DNA of 64,000 nt from Coprinopsis marcescibilis. Taxonomy: Eukaryota > Basidiomycota > Agaricomycetes > Agaricales > Psathyrellaceae. Shown here piece after piece: positions 33,244 to 45,700 of this stretch; the stretch's first letter is position 1, and every line of letters starts with the position of its first letter. The stretch spans positions 434,001 through 498,000 of the forward strand of contig ML210147.1 in assembly GCA_004369085.1 (NCBI GenBank), read 5' to 3'. The position numbers and the translations under genes are program-made. A model generated the notes under the pieces. The model searched no databases and was not told the DNA's origin. It was given only the letters and a program-made list of their open reading frames with translations.

Positions 33244-34524
33244 ATGGTCGGACTGCTAGCAGACTACGGCAGTGGAAGCGAAGAAAGTGATACAGAGCAG
33301 CAGCCAATCGTCAAATCTCCACCAAAGGCAGAAGCGAAACCTCCTGCGAAACAACAAGTCAAGCGACCAAAGAAGATTGGCATTGCCTTGCCAGCGCTTT
33401 CTGCTAAGCGTTCAGAAATTGAAGACGCCGACGATGCTAAAGACAACCCGCCGGCGAAGAGACCTAAGATTGGTGCAGGCAAATCGGCTCTCTTGTCAAT
33501 GTTACCGACGCCAACGAAACCCAATGTGCCTCCACAACAACCACAGAGAGTTCTAGGAGGTGGATCTGGTCCCGGCCTTATCTTCAATTCGGCTCCCTCA
33601 GGCTCGCAAACATACAGCGAAGAGAACGCTACTGCCGAGGCCGGGCCAAGTGGTTCAACTTTCGGAGCGTCAGTCACCGAACCCGTGTCTCGTCCCTCCC
33701 TGCTTCCCCCCTCGCTGCAAAAACGGAGACCAAACGTCTCACTTGAAGAATCTGCACCTGTAAAGCGACCAGAACCAGCTGCACAGTCTGCCCCAGCTGT
33801 AGACTTCTTCTCACTAGGTAAGTGTTTACTAGACATAAATTCCCTTCATTTCCCGACATTTAAAACAGGAAGCACCTTGAAAGGAACAACTTCGAAGCAA
33901 TCAGCTTCAACGTCGCTCGCTTCAATACCATCTATGTCCGCAGCACCTTCATTGCCCGAATTCAAGCCTCCGGAACCATCACCCTACGACCCGTATCCGG
34001 GCTATTACCAGCTACCATCAGGCGCTTGGGCACAGTATGACACTGAATATTTCGCTCGATTCACGAAGAAATGGAAAAAGGAGTACGATAACCATGTTCG
34101 AGCCTTGGAGAAAGGTGTGGAGAGAGGATTTGAGGGAATGAACGATGCTGGTGTCCAAGAAGTGGATCCTGCACTGGAGATGGAGAAGGCGAAGAAAGAA
34201 ATCAAGGAACGAGAGGAGAGGAAAGCTTTGACTGCGGGGGCAGGTGCTGGACCTGCGGCACCGAAAATGAAAATCACGGTGAGTTTCGCCTTATGCATTG
34301 TGAGCGACCCGCTGAATGTATGTTTAGGCCGCCAAGATGAGTGGGGTCGCCCGGTCAAGACATCAGCTCGCAACGTTGCTCAAAGATGCCTACGAGAACA
34401 AGGAGGCACTGGAGGAGAAGATTGCTGAAGGGAGAAGGAACAGAAAAGAAGCCGGCAACAAATATGGTAACGCTTTTTCGCTGGTGCTTGGGAGCTCTTG
34501 GCTAACAGGAATACAGGGTTTTAA
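33244..34524 (+). CDS. PRCC-like protein (mitotic checkpoint / splicing factor)
   Basis: Start MVGLLADYGSGSEESDTEQQ at 33244, the typical PRCC beginning. Then a disordered Pro/Lys/Ser-rich region (PAKQQVKRPKKIGIALPALS, KRPKIGAGKSALLSMLPTP). A central block PPEPSPYDPYPGYYQLPSGA follows, then WAQYDTEYF. The conserved C-terminus KMSGVARSRHQLATLLKDAY ends with NRKEAGNKYGF and a stop at 34524. Introns at about 33819-33868, 34279-34327 and 34470-34516 fit in frame. PRCC is a nuclear protein that binds MAD2B and copurifies with spliceosomal proteins in animals; here it is probably splicing-linked. Its stop is 34 bp from the stop of the convergent dehydratase gene. Confidence 0.87.
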
Positions 34525-34558
34525 TTCCGGCATCTACGAGTACTTACAAACAGTTTGT

Positions 34559-35651
34559 CTACTTCGCAAGTGTAATCTTCCCAACCATACCCACGGCTCC
34601 TTCATCATCGACGCACCATATTTTCGCAACCGACTCGTCCAACCATGCACCATGGATTGTCAATTTCCTGTTGACATACATCGGGTTCGTTGCCCGATAC
34701 TCAAACTCCTTGATATGTGCCATCGGATAATGGAACCCAACGGTTTCCAACAACATCATCGCAGTCATGGGACCGTGCACCAATCGTTCTGTTATCTGCA
34801 TTAACAACTATCCACACAATTATGGGTGCACATTACCTGGATATCCTTCAACTCTTGTGGTGTAGTCTTTGTCCAGGTGGATATGATGTGCGTTAAACAT
34901 GATTGCGGAGAAGCGGAAAAGAGTAACGGGTGTGGGCTGGTACTGGAATGTGAAATCCGAGGTTTGAGGGATGTCAGGAACTAGGCAACATCGTCAGTGA
35001 AGTTGGGCACTGTGTAGCGGGATATGCTTCACCTATTCTTGGTTCCTTGCGTACAACACTCAAGCCGTCGGGAATATACACATGCTGCCGTTCTTCGACT
35101 ACAGACGGGGTGGTCTTGCCTTCCTTGAAAAATTGAATCTTTTGTGTGACGAATACGAGTGGCTTGTTTCTCTCGAAGCCCTTCCTGAGCAGATGGGACA
35201 AGGTAGCTGAGGACCGGCTCTTGACGCCAACGATCAGTGGGTTCTCGACGTCCCACGTCATCTTGCCTCCTGCCCACATCCTGGTCAAGAATGGTGCTGG
35301 CGGGGATATTTCTTCGTCCGTCCCATCACCACGCAAGCGATGTTCGGGGGTTCTCGCATGGAAGAAGGCGAGATGCTGGCCTTGAGCAAGTGGGGCGCCG
35401 TTCTGTGGCTCTTCGAAAGGCTTGCGAGTTCCGTCCCTCGTCGGGAGGGTAACGTATAGGTCTGAGAGATGGTCGAGACTCAGAGAATCGGAGAACCCCA
35501 ATGTTGGTGGGTTCGCTTCCCAGTTGTCGAGAGCCTTAATTGCTTCAGGAGTGAGGGCGACTGTCCTATTGTGATGATGATTCCACCGCTTTGGCACTTG
35601 TGTTTGCCAACCGCGAGTTACGATTCTAGAGGCGAGCCTTAGGGTGCTCAT
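34559..35651 (-). CDS. Mitochondrial 3-hydroxyacyl-thioester dehydratase, Htd2-like (hot-dog fold)
   Basis: Start at 35651 with a mitochondrial-type presequence (MSTLRLASRIVTRGWQTQVP), rich in Arg with no acid. Then ALDNWEANPPTLGFSDSLSL and DHLSDLYVTLPTRDG. Hot-dog-fold segments follow: GQHLAFFHARTPEHRLRGDG, MWAGGKMTWD and FQYQPTPVTLFRFSAIMFNA. Next is AHHIHLDKDYTTRVEGYP, spliced to ERLVHGPMTAMMLLE with the active-site-like D and H. The end is TNPMYVNRKLTIHGAW, then AVGMVGKITLAK and a stop at 34559. Htd2 is the dehydratase of mitochondrial type II fatty acid synthesis, which feeds lipoic acid synthesis. Related fungal proteins are often annotated as mesaconyl-C4-CoA hydratase, so the exact substrate is open. 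Confidence 0.82.
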
Positions 35652-36097
35652 GGTTGAATATCTTCAGCAGCTAGCGATCACCAGTGATAATGAAGGGAGG
35701 CAGCTGGGGGAAGCTTGGGAACTTCATGCTTGTGTGTGGAAGCAAGCATAGCATGTTACACATTTATTGGCGCCGTCCAGGGCCGCTCCTGGCTGACCGG
35801 GCCATGCTGCTGACATGTCGTTTAGTTGCCGAGGTTTCTGCGCTCAAATACATATGTACTAGTAGTTCTATGTAGCTAGCCAGTCGATACTACGAGGCTC
35901 TAATCATGAGCGACATGGGTGCAGCAACTTCTGGCTCTTGAGTGTGGACTAGTATCTGCAGAAAATGGGAAAGAACGATTTGAAATCACACCCCGTGCAT
36001 TACTCTAGTGGAACTGCGCCTATATATAGCCTATAATGTAGCCGTTCAAAGGAATGGGGTGAGGGTATCGAATTATAAGAAATATCTACTTCCAAGT
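35652..36097. other. Intergenic region with no supported gene
   Basis: About 445 bp between the Htd2-like start and the sphingoid-base kinase stop. It should carry the dehydratase promoter. A plus-strand frame starting at 36008 overlaps the kinase exon antisense and is rejected. Confidence 0.45.
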
Positions 36098-38094
36098 TCA
36101 GGCCTTCAGATTCTCAACCGTCCGGGGCTTGAAATCAGTGACATAACGTCCATGAAGGCTGAGAAGAGTGCCCAGTCTAGGATGAACTTCAACCTGATAT
36201 TCTTTGAAGGGGAACCGTTCGCCGTCAACAGAAAGGTTTCCCTTGTTGCTAAGCGTCTTTACGCGATACGCGTAGGCTTTAAAGTAGTGAAGCTAGGAGA
36301 TTGGTAAGAAAGAGTGTGTGTACACTGGCAAATCAATTACCTTAGGGAACCAAAAGCTTTCCCCGCTGGGTCCCGTAGTTATGTTGGACAGTGTATCTTT
36401 CCGAGATGACTGCCAACAAAAGTGTCAAGCGCAGTCGGCATAAAGAGTAGGAGCAACTCACAAGAGGCATAGCCAAAACATCAACAAGCCCGTCATCCGG
36501 CAGGGAGACGGGGAAGGCCATATAATCCCTTGAGTTTGATGTAAAAGAGAAGTTGCTTGAGCATGTGAACACGTTACTTGCCTGCCGACATACGGTCCTT
36601 GACCAGCATAAACGAAGAGCACAGGTTCTTCCAAAGTATACCACCCTTCCTCATCGTCGGGGAGATATTTCAAAGATGGGAGTGCACTGGGAGACCCAGC
36701 TTCCGCATCTTTCGACGACGGAAAGGGTGTTTGATTTCTTGCATATGCGGCTTCTGCCATCTTGTCCTTGTCCTTTTCGGCTATTTTAACGGACAACTGC
36801 ACTGGACAGGGTTCGAAGGCAAGCACTGAAAACAGGGGATTAGGCCGGAGATCAGGATGCAACACGCGACGGACGAACATACCACCCCGCAGGAATCCGT
36901 ACATGAAACGGGTATCGCCCATCCACCTCAAGTGTTCAGTTTCTAGGTCAAGGTCTGCCATCAAGCCAAGTGATTGAGACATGAAGGAAATGCTGCGCTT
37001 TCCATCCTGAACGAGCGAGAAAAGGTCCGTCCGCATGGGTTTGCCTGGCAGCAACGTGAGAGGAGCGTCAGCAGAGATCAACGTGTAGGCCCACCTTTTA
37101 CAGCATTCAAACTGGCCATCGCGGGGTCAAATCCATGCTAAATAAGTCTTGTAAACTTGTGGTCAATACAAGGACACAGAGCAAGCCTACCTTTATTCCA
37201 AGCAAGTTCAGTGCCAGCCCATTGCCAGAGCCTGCCGGAATGGGTGCGACGGGGGTTCCTAGCGCCTTGACTGGAGTTGGGTGCTGCGCAAGACCGTTGA
37301 GAACTTCATGCACGAGGCCGTCCCCAGAGACTGTGACAATGGCGTCGTATTCCAATTCCATTGTTTTCACAATGTCGAGAGCGTGCCCTTGTCGGTCCGT
37401 GTCTAGGGATAATTCGCTCAGCTGAGCCGACGGATGTCAAGGATACGGATTCAACATGGAACTCACGGACTACTTTGAGCGAGCACCCGGCAGCCTGTAA
37501 AGTTGGCTGAACGATCTTGTTGAAAATGCTCACGCCATTTCCCTAAACGTTGTTCAAGTCTTCAGCGAAATGTCAAGCTGAGCACAATGTGCAGCACATA
37601 CACTTCCACCATGAGGGTTGACGAAAACTAGCAGCCGACGGAAGGGCTTGATGCCATTATCTGCCAATTGTTCAGATCTATATCATGTATTGTGGTGGCC
37701 AGGGCAGAGACTGACCGTCGTAGACCACTTTCATTACAGATTGTGCCCATGTCGCAGTTGCTTCCCAGGCATCTTCTTGCACTACGCCGTTCAAAACGAC
37801 AAGGTGTGGACCTTTCTTCTTCTTCTTTGGTCTCAGATACGCGACGGTGAGCGTCCCATTCTTAGAATCAAAGGCAACGCGCAGAACATGCTCGCGGGGA
37901 ATGTGGTGAGACTTGGATTGTCGAGAACCTATCGTTTCAATAAGCGAAAGTTGTTAACACCAGGGCGAATAGCACAAACCTTTGGCCTTGTCGATATCGT
38001 GTGTGACGACGAGGGCGTCGTCCAACCAAGAAAATGTCAGTGCGTGGTGCGACGGGGAGAGACGAACAAGAATGTGAGCATTGTTCAAGTTCAT
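36098..38094 (-). CDS. Sphingoid long-chain base kinase (Lcb4/sphingosine kinase)
   Basis: Phosphorylates sphingoid bases at C1 to make signalling phosphates. Start MNLNNAHILVRLSP at 38094. The DAGK-type catalytic domain is clear: RRLLVFVNPHGGSGNG, EYDAIVTVSGDGLVHEVLNG (the SGDG motif) and PIPAGSGNGLALNLLGIK. Further on are FMSQSLGLMADLDLETEHLR and WMGDTRFMYGFLRG, both usual in eukaryotic sphingosine kinases. Then comes an insert with a Ser/Pro segment, VLFVYAGQGPYVG, MAFPVSLPDDGLVDVLAM, and the C-terminal NLSVDGERFPFKEYQVEVHP with a stop at 36098. It diverges from a methyltransferase gene across 174 bp. Confidence 0.9.
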
Positions 38095-38268
38095 GGCGCT
38101 GGAGTTCAATAATTCAAATACCCGTCACTGAGAATGATTGGCTGTTGACAAGGTACAATTATTGGCCTTTTACTAAGCAAATGACGAGCTCGGCTGCTTA
38201 TCCTTCCAACTCCTTGAGACACACAAATTCGCTTTGCCGTAATATACCAGGTCTACACACTCCCAACT

Positions 38269-39313
38269 ATGCCTAAAGTCCATGAAGTCGCACAACTCGG
38301 TTTCGGAGAGGGGACCAACGAACTATACGACCGGTAAGCGCTAAGCACTTCGCCTCCTGATCGCCTCCTGGCTCACGCTCGCTGGCCCAAGCATCCGGCC
38401 GACATATCAGCCTTGGGCACTCAGTTACATTCGAGAATTTGTGGATGGCCAAGGTCTCCTGAACATCGCAGAGTGCGTTTCGGCAGTTCGCTTCTATTGC
38501 ATCACCCAGTTGTTCACACCTCCAATTTACAGAATCGGATCAGGTACTGGCATCTTCACTCGCGCCATCTTGGCCCACCCAGAATGGACGAACAGCATCA
38601 AGGGACTTTGGGCAGTAGAGCCAAGCGAGGGGATGAGAAAGACGTTTTCGGATAGGGTAAATGACACGCGAGTTAGCGTAGTAGATGGGACGTTCGATGC
38701 AACCGGAATCCCCGATGGATGGGCCGACATAGTTATTGTTGCTCAGGTGCGTCGCCTTTGAGGTTAAGCCGTCTCGTACTTGCCTGAGTTGTACACAGGC
38801 TTTCCACTGGTGCCCTGACTACGACAAGGCCGCAACAGAGTTTGACAGGATCTTGAAGCCTGAGGGGAGTGTAGTGTTCATCTGGAATTTGGAAGACAGG
38901 TAGGGATTTATCATTCTAGAATTATGAATCGACCTCGACGAGCATTGCTTAGAGATGCTGATGAATGGGCGGGGCAAGTGCGGGACCTCATTGAAGTCCA
39001 CGAGCAAGGAACACCCCAATTCCGATTAGGCCTTTGGCGACAAGTTTTCGATACAGCGTCATACAAGGCAGGATTTCAAACTCCTGTTGAGAAAACGTGG
39101 TCATATCACATCCCAGGAACTGAGGAGGCGACAGTGCAGCGGGCCTCGAGTAAGAGCTATATTGCGGTGCTGCCTGAGGAAAAGAAAGCCGAAGTGCAAC
39201 GGGGAATTCGAGATATCTTGAAGCGGGGAGATGGCCTGGTATGGATTGACCAAAACGAGGGCGTTTTCAGGTATCCATACAAGACTTGGATAGTCATTTC
39301 ACAGAAGAAGTAG
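38269..39313 (+). CDS. SAM-dependent methyltransferase (class I, type 11)
   Basis: Start MPKVHEVAQLGFGEGTNELY at 38269. Exon 2 gives IRPTYQPWALSYIREFVDGQ and GLLNIAE; a 61-nt intron then leads to the SAM motif IGSGTGIFTRAILAHPEW (motif I GSGTG). It continues GLWAVEPSEGMRKTF (acid at the end of strand 2), VVDGTFDATGIPDGWADIVI, AQAFHWCPDYDKAATEFDRI and EGSVVFIWNLEDR. Stop at 39313 after TWIVISQKK. The AFHW motif is typical of the yeast Crg1/trans-aconitate-type and other small-molecule methyltransferases. The substrate cannot be read from sequence. Confidence 0.85.
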
Positions 39314-39509
39314 ATTCGAATGTTAAGAACCTCAGCTCTGTTGTAGTCTCAAGGAAGAAGTGGATAGAGAAATACAAGTATGTTGTAGTCTCCCTTGTAT
39401 AACAAAGCCAAATACTCGAGGCGCGTGATGACAGAATTCAGTGTGTTATTCAAGTTCACGTTCAGTTGAACGCGCACATTTCTTGCCCTTTATCTGCAGT
39501 AGAAACGCA

Positions 39510-42500
39510 ATGGCGACCTTTTCACCATCGCCAGCACCGCGTCGCTCTAGTAGACTTCACCACCACCAGATGTCACCTCCAAGTCGGTCACAACGAACGA
39601 ACCAAGCAGCCACCTCTCGATTCGGCACACCCAGCAGGCTCCAAAGAACTGTCCATAGTGTCGATGCCTCGTCTTCAGCAGCAATGGACGTCGACGACAA
39701 CATATCTATTCAAAGTGACCCCGTTGGTTCCGCCGAGGTAACTTACGCCAGAACGGACGAGTTGTCAGTGACATTCTACGCCACCTTGCCGATAGAAGTC
39801 AAACAAGTCCTGCGCAACTCAGGTAGAACTCCATTTTATGTCCTTTGTCAGTGACAATGTTACTCAAAGCTACTCTTAGACTTTTACAAGACTTCTTATA
39901 TGGGTGGAATTGACACCACTACTGGGTTTGCGGTCGTTGCATCTTCCAGAACCTGCTTTGTATGGCAACATTCACAGGTACCTCCAGTAATCATGTACTT
40001 TGGCGTCAATAGTCTAACTAGGACCCTTACAGGCCATCAAAGGAGTACCGACATGCTACATATTCCACTGTCCCACAGAAACAGATAACGTCCACCCGCC
40101 ATTCCACGTTCTCGTTCCAAAAGGCATCTCTGAAGAGCCCGGCCTTGTTCTTCTCTCGCATTCAGGTCAAATCCGATTCTGGGAAAGTATCGGTATCGGC
40201 TTAGCAGGAGGCGACAATTTTGCGACCATGTACTTGGAATTGGGGGAGGAAGAGCATGTAACCAATTTGGAACGCGTCGATGTAAGTCAAACCGACCATA
40301 ACGGATGCAGTAACTTATCGTCTGCTAGTCACAACTGTTTGTCGCTTCAACTTCCAATGGAAACTTGTTCCGGCTCAACCTGACGTCCACGGGTGGTAAA
40401 TACCATCTAACCTCTCGTAAATTCTCGCGACCGCCTGCCGCACGAACGCTTTCCAGCCTTTTACCGTCATTCCTCGGGTCTTCTTCTTCTATCTTAAATG
40501 ATGGTGGCAGAGGTCCACAATATATTCGATCTATCGCGGCGACAGATCCTTCGGAGACCGGGGAGCGAAACATATGGGTGCTCGGTGAAGAAAGGATTCA
40601 AAAATGGGTCATGAGACCTGAGGGATGGGAGGAAAAAACTCTTGATGAAAGCGTCACCTCTTCTATCCAACGAGTCGTGGAAAACTCTCCGGACGCCCGA
40701 GCAGACAATCTCGATCTAGAGCTTTTGGACTTGGCCATTGACGAGTAAGTCCGTTAAGAGATTCTCTGCGAGAACTTCTCTCACACGTCCAAAGTTCGGA
40801 AAAGTTCGTTGTGCTAGTCTCCTTCGCGGGAAGAGAAGACGTCAGGGGAATGAAGCGATTATATGCTTTGGTTCAACTTGTACTAGTTGGCAACTATTTT
40901 GGTGTAAGCTGTGTCAAGTATGTTCCGTATCAAAATGTGGGTATATTCCATCCAACTTAACTCATGAAACATGCTCATAGTTTTATAGACCTCTGCACCA
41001 AGCGCGCCTGTAGCTCCAAGGATCCAGCTTTTGTTCTATGGTCAACTCGTGAGCGTGGAATTTGGAGACGCAGTTGCGTTCTGCTCGCTCGGTATGAGTG
41101 TACATACCCTCAGAGTACTTTCCCAATCGCTCAACTCTTTGCATATCAGATTCAGATTATCAAGACCGCATTCAACTTAAGTCCACGGCGGATAGAACTC
41201 TCGGCGTCGGTGTCGCACAGGGAACCAGTACTTTACTTGTGATGACAGCCACGACAATGATGCAAGTCCAGCTGTTCATGGACAAAATTCAAACATTCGA
41301 TGAGGAGTACGCCATAAATCTTTAGATCACTGTTCGTGGCTAACATATATCCATAGCACCGGTCGGACGAACCTAATCAAGTCGATCCTGATGCAAGCCA
41401 TCCTCTACGGATCCTCTCCCGAGGTAAACAGTTTGCTACTTGATCCATGACTAGCGTTAACTGCGGGCATCAACCCAGAATCCGTTGCATTTCAGTTTCC
41501 CACCACACATAGATGAAGAAAGTCTTATGCGAGGAGCAGAACAGTTGAGCTATGCAGTGCTGCAGTCAGGCAAGGATGCACTTCCACGGCGCATACTTTG
41601 TTTACTGATGCACACCAGATCCCGAAATCGTCCGCCGCAATCACGACCTGACGGCACAGCTGACGAGTAGGAAAGAACGCCTGAGCTGGTTGATTGGCTT
41701 CATCAACGAAAATCTTGTTCTTGGAAAGGTGAATATTGGATTTTCAGCCCAAACCTGTAGTGATATGGCTTACATGTTGCACAGATATCCCAAAGATCAA
41801 GACAAAGGCTTGCTGTGGATGCCGAGAAGCTTTATGCTTGCTATCAGCTATGGATACAATATAATGACCTTCTGGCGTAAAGTCTCCACCACACCGTTGC
41901 TAAACATGTACTAAATGCTCCAGCAGTACTGCGCCCAAATTCACTGTGCTGAATGACACGGTCCATGCATATATGGCCTCCCTTGGTGAAAATCAGCATG
42001 AAGATGTTATGCGAGCTTTCTTCCGACTCAAGGTTTCTGACGTCGGAAACCTTATTCGGAAGGTATACGAAGTCGCCAAACTCTCATCCAAGCAAACCGG
42101 ACGAGACATGGCCATTCTTCTGCCAGAGGCAAATAGAATTGTTGTAGTGAGTACTGGATCGTATATCTTGACCTGCTTCCTGACTGCTCTACCCTAGACG
42201 GCGCTCCGTTCAGCATTCGAATACAGAGCGCACAACTTCCAAGTTTACGGCATCGAGCTTCCAATGATGTCGTCCTGGACAAGCAGACCTAAGACGGCGG
42301 ATGTGGTTTTGGATTTATTCAATGCGACGCGCGTTGTTTTGGAGAAGGCGTTGGTAGAGAATCCTGGGTCCGCACCAAATCATCATGAACCAGGGTCACA
42401 GCTCCCAGACCTTGCCGCCCTCTTCTTCGAATGCGTCTCTGAACGACTGGAATGGCTTTCCAGGTTTGTTCATTTGGTGTATACGTTATGCGGCGTACTT

Positions 42501-44184
42501 ACCGGTTTCTTAGCCCAAAGGCAGCTGAAGAGGCGAACGTAGTCCAAGACAAGGAAGAGCTATCCCAATACTTTGCCTCCCTCAGGCCGGGGATGCTGGA
42601 AACGCTCAGTAAGCTTTCAGACCTATTGTAAGCGCATTCCTTACGAATCATGTCGTCCAGGACGTACCGGTCATCAAGCAGCTGCATTCGCTCTTGCAGA
42701 GCAATACCAAGACTTTGAAAGCTTGGTAGCTTTGTGTCACAGAGAAACGATTTACCCACCGGAGAACAATCCCAATTTCGAGCGGATTCAAGCTTATATT
42801 GCTCGCTATAAAGAAAGCTTTACAGACGAGCTGTATCAGTGGTACATCCAGCACAGTAGGTTCTAATCGAAACATTCGCGTGTTCCAAGTTGACGTGGAT
42901 TGTCACTTCAAGGTGAACTTCGTACGATGTTTAGCCAGGAACACGAGCAAAGCGCATTCATTGATAGGTTCTTTGCGAAAAAGCCTAACCCTGGCATTTC
43001 TTGGCTGCACGAGGTCGCGAACAAGCGCTATGGCACAGCGTCTTCGGATCTTCTGGAAGAGGCTGGAAGAGCGAATCAGCTGGAAGTCAAACATGTGAGC
43101 AAGCACGGTATATTTCTTACTGCGACAGCTGTTGACGAACATTTTACAGCTCATGCTCAGTCTCGGCAAGCTGTCCGCCCTCGCTCAGCTCCATGAAACG
43201 GGCGAAGTCGTCGAACAACCTTTGCTGGATGGTAGGGCCCCACTCAAATGTGTAGACCTCATTGCTGATGGTGCTTCTCAGCTTTCCACGATCAACTTGA
43301 CTTTGTCAGTGTCCACGACTACCTTCTTACAGAATTCAAGTCTGCGTTGGAATCTGTACGGGGACGACATTCTTTAGAAAGCCAGGTGGAGACCATCGTC
43401 AATGCCAAGGCCGTAAGCTTGAAAGAGAAAAAGGCACTGGCCAAGGTGTGTATTGCCAGAGTTATGATTATGATGATTGGTCAAACTGATCACTCTTTGC
43501 AGTGCTTCAAAGATTTGTTAAAGCACTTGTTACAAGGACGAGCGTTGTCGATTGAGGATGCTGTGGATTTATTGACCTTGAAAGACAACGGGGGGACTAT
43601 CGGAGACTATGCAACAGCCCTGCATTTGTTATATTCAGCTACAGTATGTTTTCTCGTCCCGCAGCGACAATCAACCACTGAATATTGCCACAGAATGTCC
43701 CGGAAGCCAGAAAGACATCCGCATACCGCACGGTCTGGAGGAGGGTTTATCTTCACGACGAGTAAGTTGGTCGCATAATTCAGGTGCAACTTCACTGACC
43801 AATAATGTTTGAAGCTGGAAGGCCATTGGCAAGACAGCGAATGTGACTGACGCAGAAATTACAGATCGGCTGAAAAGCACTGCGCTATACGAAACTCTGT
43901 GTGCCATCCAGGGAAGGAAACTCCAGGGGCGGCCGCCGCCTGGGTATGACACTTCACCCGAATATGCCTTGATGATTCCAACCGCGATTGAAATTGCCTC
44001 GAGATGGTCAGGCCTGTCACAAGAGCAGCTTGAGGCGATTGGCCAGGACTATACGCTTGAGAGCGACCAACTTGGTGATTTGGAGCTGGATGATATTTAC
44101 CTGCGAGTGCGGGAACTTGCAGCGCAGGATCCTCGCTGTTATGCTGATTACCGTATACTTAATAACCATGTCAATGACCTGTAG
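39510..44184 (+). CDS. NUP133: Nucleoporin Nup133
   Basis: A subunit of the Nup84/Nup107-160 Y-complex scaffold. Start MATFSPSPAPRRSSRLHHHQ at 39510. The N-terminal beta-propeller includes FYATLPIEVKQVL, GGIDTTTGFAVVASSRTCFV and CYIFHCPTETDNVHPPFHVL. It goes on with HSGQIRFWESIGIGLAG and NIWVLGEERIQKWVMRPEGW. The C-terminal alpha-helical half is spread over many short exons to 44184 (RPGMLETLSKLSD, AFALAEQYQDFESLVALCH, DELYQWYIQ, ISWLHEVANKRYGTASSDLL and finally DDIYLRVRELAAQDPRCYAD). About 20 introns of 45-60 nt are needed, so some exon ends are uncertain. The stop is 20 bp from the COA8 stop. Confidence 0.88.
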
Positions 44185-44204
44185 TGATTCCGACCATATA
44201 TTTG

Positions 44205-44776
44205 TTACGAGCTTTGAAACAGTCGCGATATCCGTGATGTGAGCTTTTGCAACCCGACTTGAGCACTAAGACGGAGAAGAGCAAAGTTTCTGCTCCGCCA
44301 TTCTGTTGTATAACTATCCGTCCGCTCCTTTTCTTGGTTGTACCAGTGTCTGTTGAATTCGGATAACGCTTCCTCTCTCTCCAAAGACGTCGCTGATTCG
44401 GGAAGGTTGGAGAGAATATTGTCTTTGGCTGCAAAGTAACGGACGTTGGTCTGCCAGCCGCTTCAGTAAGGGTGTAAGAGTGGTATAGTTTTGAACGCAC
44501 GTCTAGCCAAAAGTCCTGGTGAAAGGTGTCAAGCTGTTGTCTTTGCAGTTTGAATTGAAGTTCGAGGTCGGCCGGTCTGGAAGAGTCCCGAAATTCACTC
44601 AGGGAATATGGATGGCGTAGCAAGGTTGGCGGTGATGGTCGTGGACCATCGTCGTAGATGATTGGTCGAATATGGGAGATTGGATGAGGCGGAGCAACAC
44701 GGGCTGAGCGTCGCGTCGATACGTGCAATCTCCTGACGCAGAGCGAACGGCCAGCTTGTGCTGGCAGCATGGTCAT
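44205..44776 (-). CDS. Cytochrome c oxidase assembly factor COA8 (APOPT1-type)
   Basis: Start at ATG 44776 (MTMLPAQAGRSLCVRRLHVS), an Arg-rich mitochondrial presequence. Then HPISHIRPIIYDDGPRPSPP, HPYSLSEF and LELQFKLQRQQLDTFHQDFW, the COA8 signature. A 53-nt intron (donor GTGCGT after FWLD, acceptor GGCAG) leads to TNVRYFAAKDNILSNLPE, then LSEFNRHWYNQEKERTDSYT, TEWRSRNFALLRLSAQVGLQ and a stop at 44205. Reading through the intron gives a longer, unrelated tail, which I reject. COA8 protects complex IV assembly from oxidative stress in animals. I infer the same class of role here. Confidence 0.8.
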
Positions 44777-44916
44777 CGCGGTGGATGATGGCGGTGGGAG
44801 CAGAACTTGCACTGCCAACTGTGGGACTGTTCCGCGGGACGGCGTTTCGTTTGCACTGTGTGCGCAATATAAAATTGTATGCTACTAAGTATATATACAA
44901 TATTTCTATGAAGCCT

Positions 44917-45700
44917 CTAAGAGAAGCGTTGCCAGAACGATTTGGGAGCCGTTTTGGCTTTTGGAAGTTGTTTTAAGAATCCGAGGTCCTGAGCAATGTC
45001 GAAGAAAATGCCTCCCTGGTTGGTGCTGTTGGATTCGGCTGCTGAATACGACGGAGACCCCGGCTGCGTTGCTGACGTCGTGGGTTCTATCGAGAGGTCG
45101 AATGCGTGTGCAGGTCCTCCGGCCAGGTGTGTCACCGCGCCTGCTACAGCAACCACCCTTGGCAAGCGCGCTTCCGGAGCTGGTGCAGGCGCCATTGGTC
45201 GTTTCTTGGAGTCCCAAAAGTCGGGAACATAAGGCTAGCCAGCTTTTATACTAATACGTCAACACGAAGAAGTTCGCAACTCACAACTTGGGCCTCCAAC
45301 TGTGGTTCTGGGTACGATGCGTCGGGGAGAGAAATCTTCAGCAAATCCAGGCCTTGTAGGGCCTTCTCGCTCGTGGTCGCGGGTGCAACCCTGAGGTCAG
45401 GCGCAACAGTAGATGCACGTCGAACGGCCGATTCATGCGCCCTTTTGTTTTCGAAATCCTCGAGGCGTTGGATGAGAACGGACTTTGTGCCTTTTCTGAA
45501 ATGACCTTGAGCGCCTGTGACTTGAAAGAAAGTTGTCCAGACACCTACGACGATATATTACGCGCCTTGGCCTCCTGGCGCAGGGCTACAACGGTTTCGC
45601 TCTGCCATGTCCGCGACAAGAGGACAGTCGAGGCCAATGAGCGCTTGAAGAGCAGACCACCCTGGCCAGGCGCTAATGAATGCTGGATTGTTCTGAACAT
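44917..45700 (-). CDS. Mitochondrial SAP-domain protein (Aim34-like)
   Basis: Start MFRTIQHSLAPGQGGLLFKR at 45700 followed by SLASTVLLSRTW, a mitochondrial presequence. A SAP motif is formed across an intron: LRQEAKARNIS joined to SKGTKSVLIQRLEDFE (donor GTAGGT, acceptor TTTCAG). Then LQGLDLLKISLPDASYPEPQ. A second intron (donor GTGAGT, acceptor GCTAG) leads to VPYVPDFWDSKKRPMAPAPA, and an Ala/Ser/Thr-rich C-terminus ends with APKSFWQRFS at 44917. SAP motifs usually bind nucleic acid. Yeast Aim34 is a mitochondrial SAP protein of unknown role, so this could be a counterpart; that link is an inference from layout only. Confidence 0.65.

Noticed and set aside
33264..33836. 190-codon minus-strand frame opposite PRCC
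   Set aside because: Shadow of the Pro/Lys/Ser-rich PRCC exon; no family match, and PRCC has clear conserved ends and splice sites.
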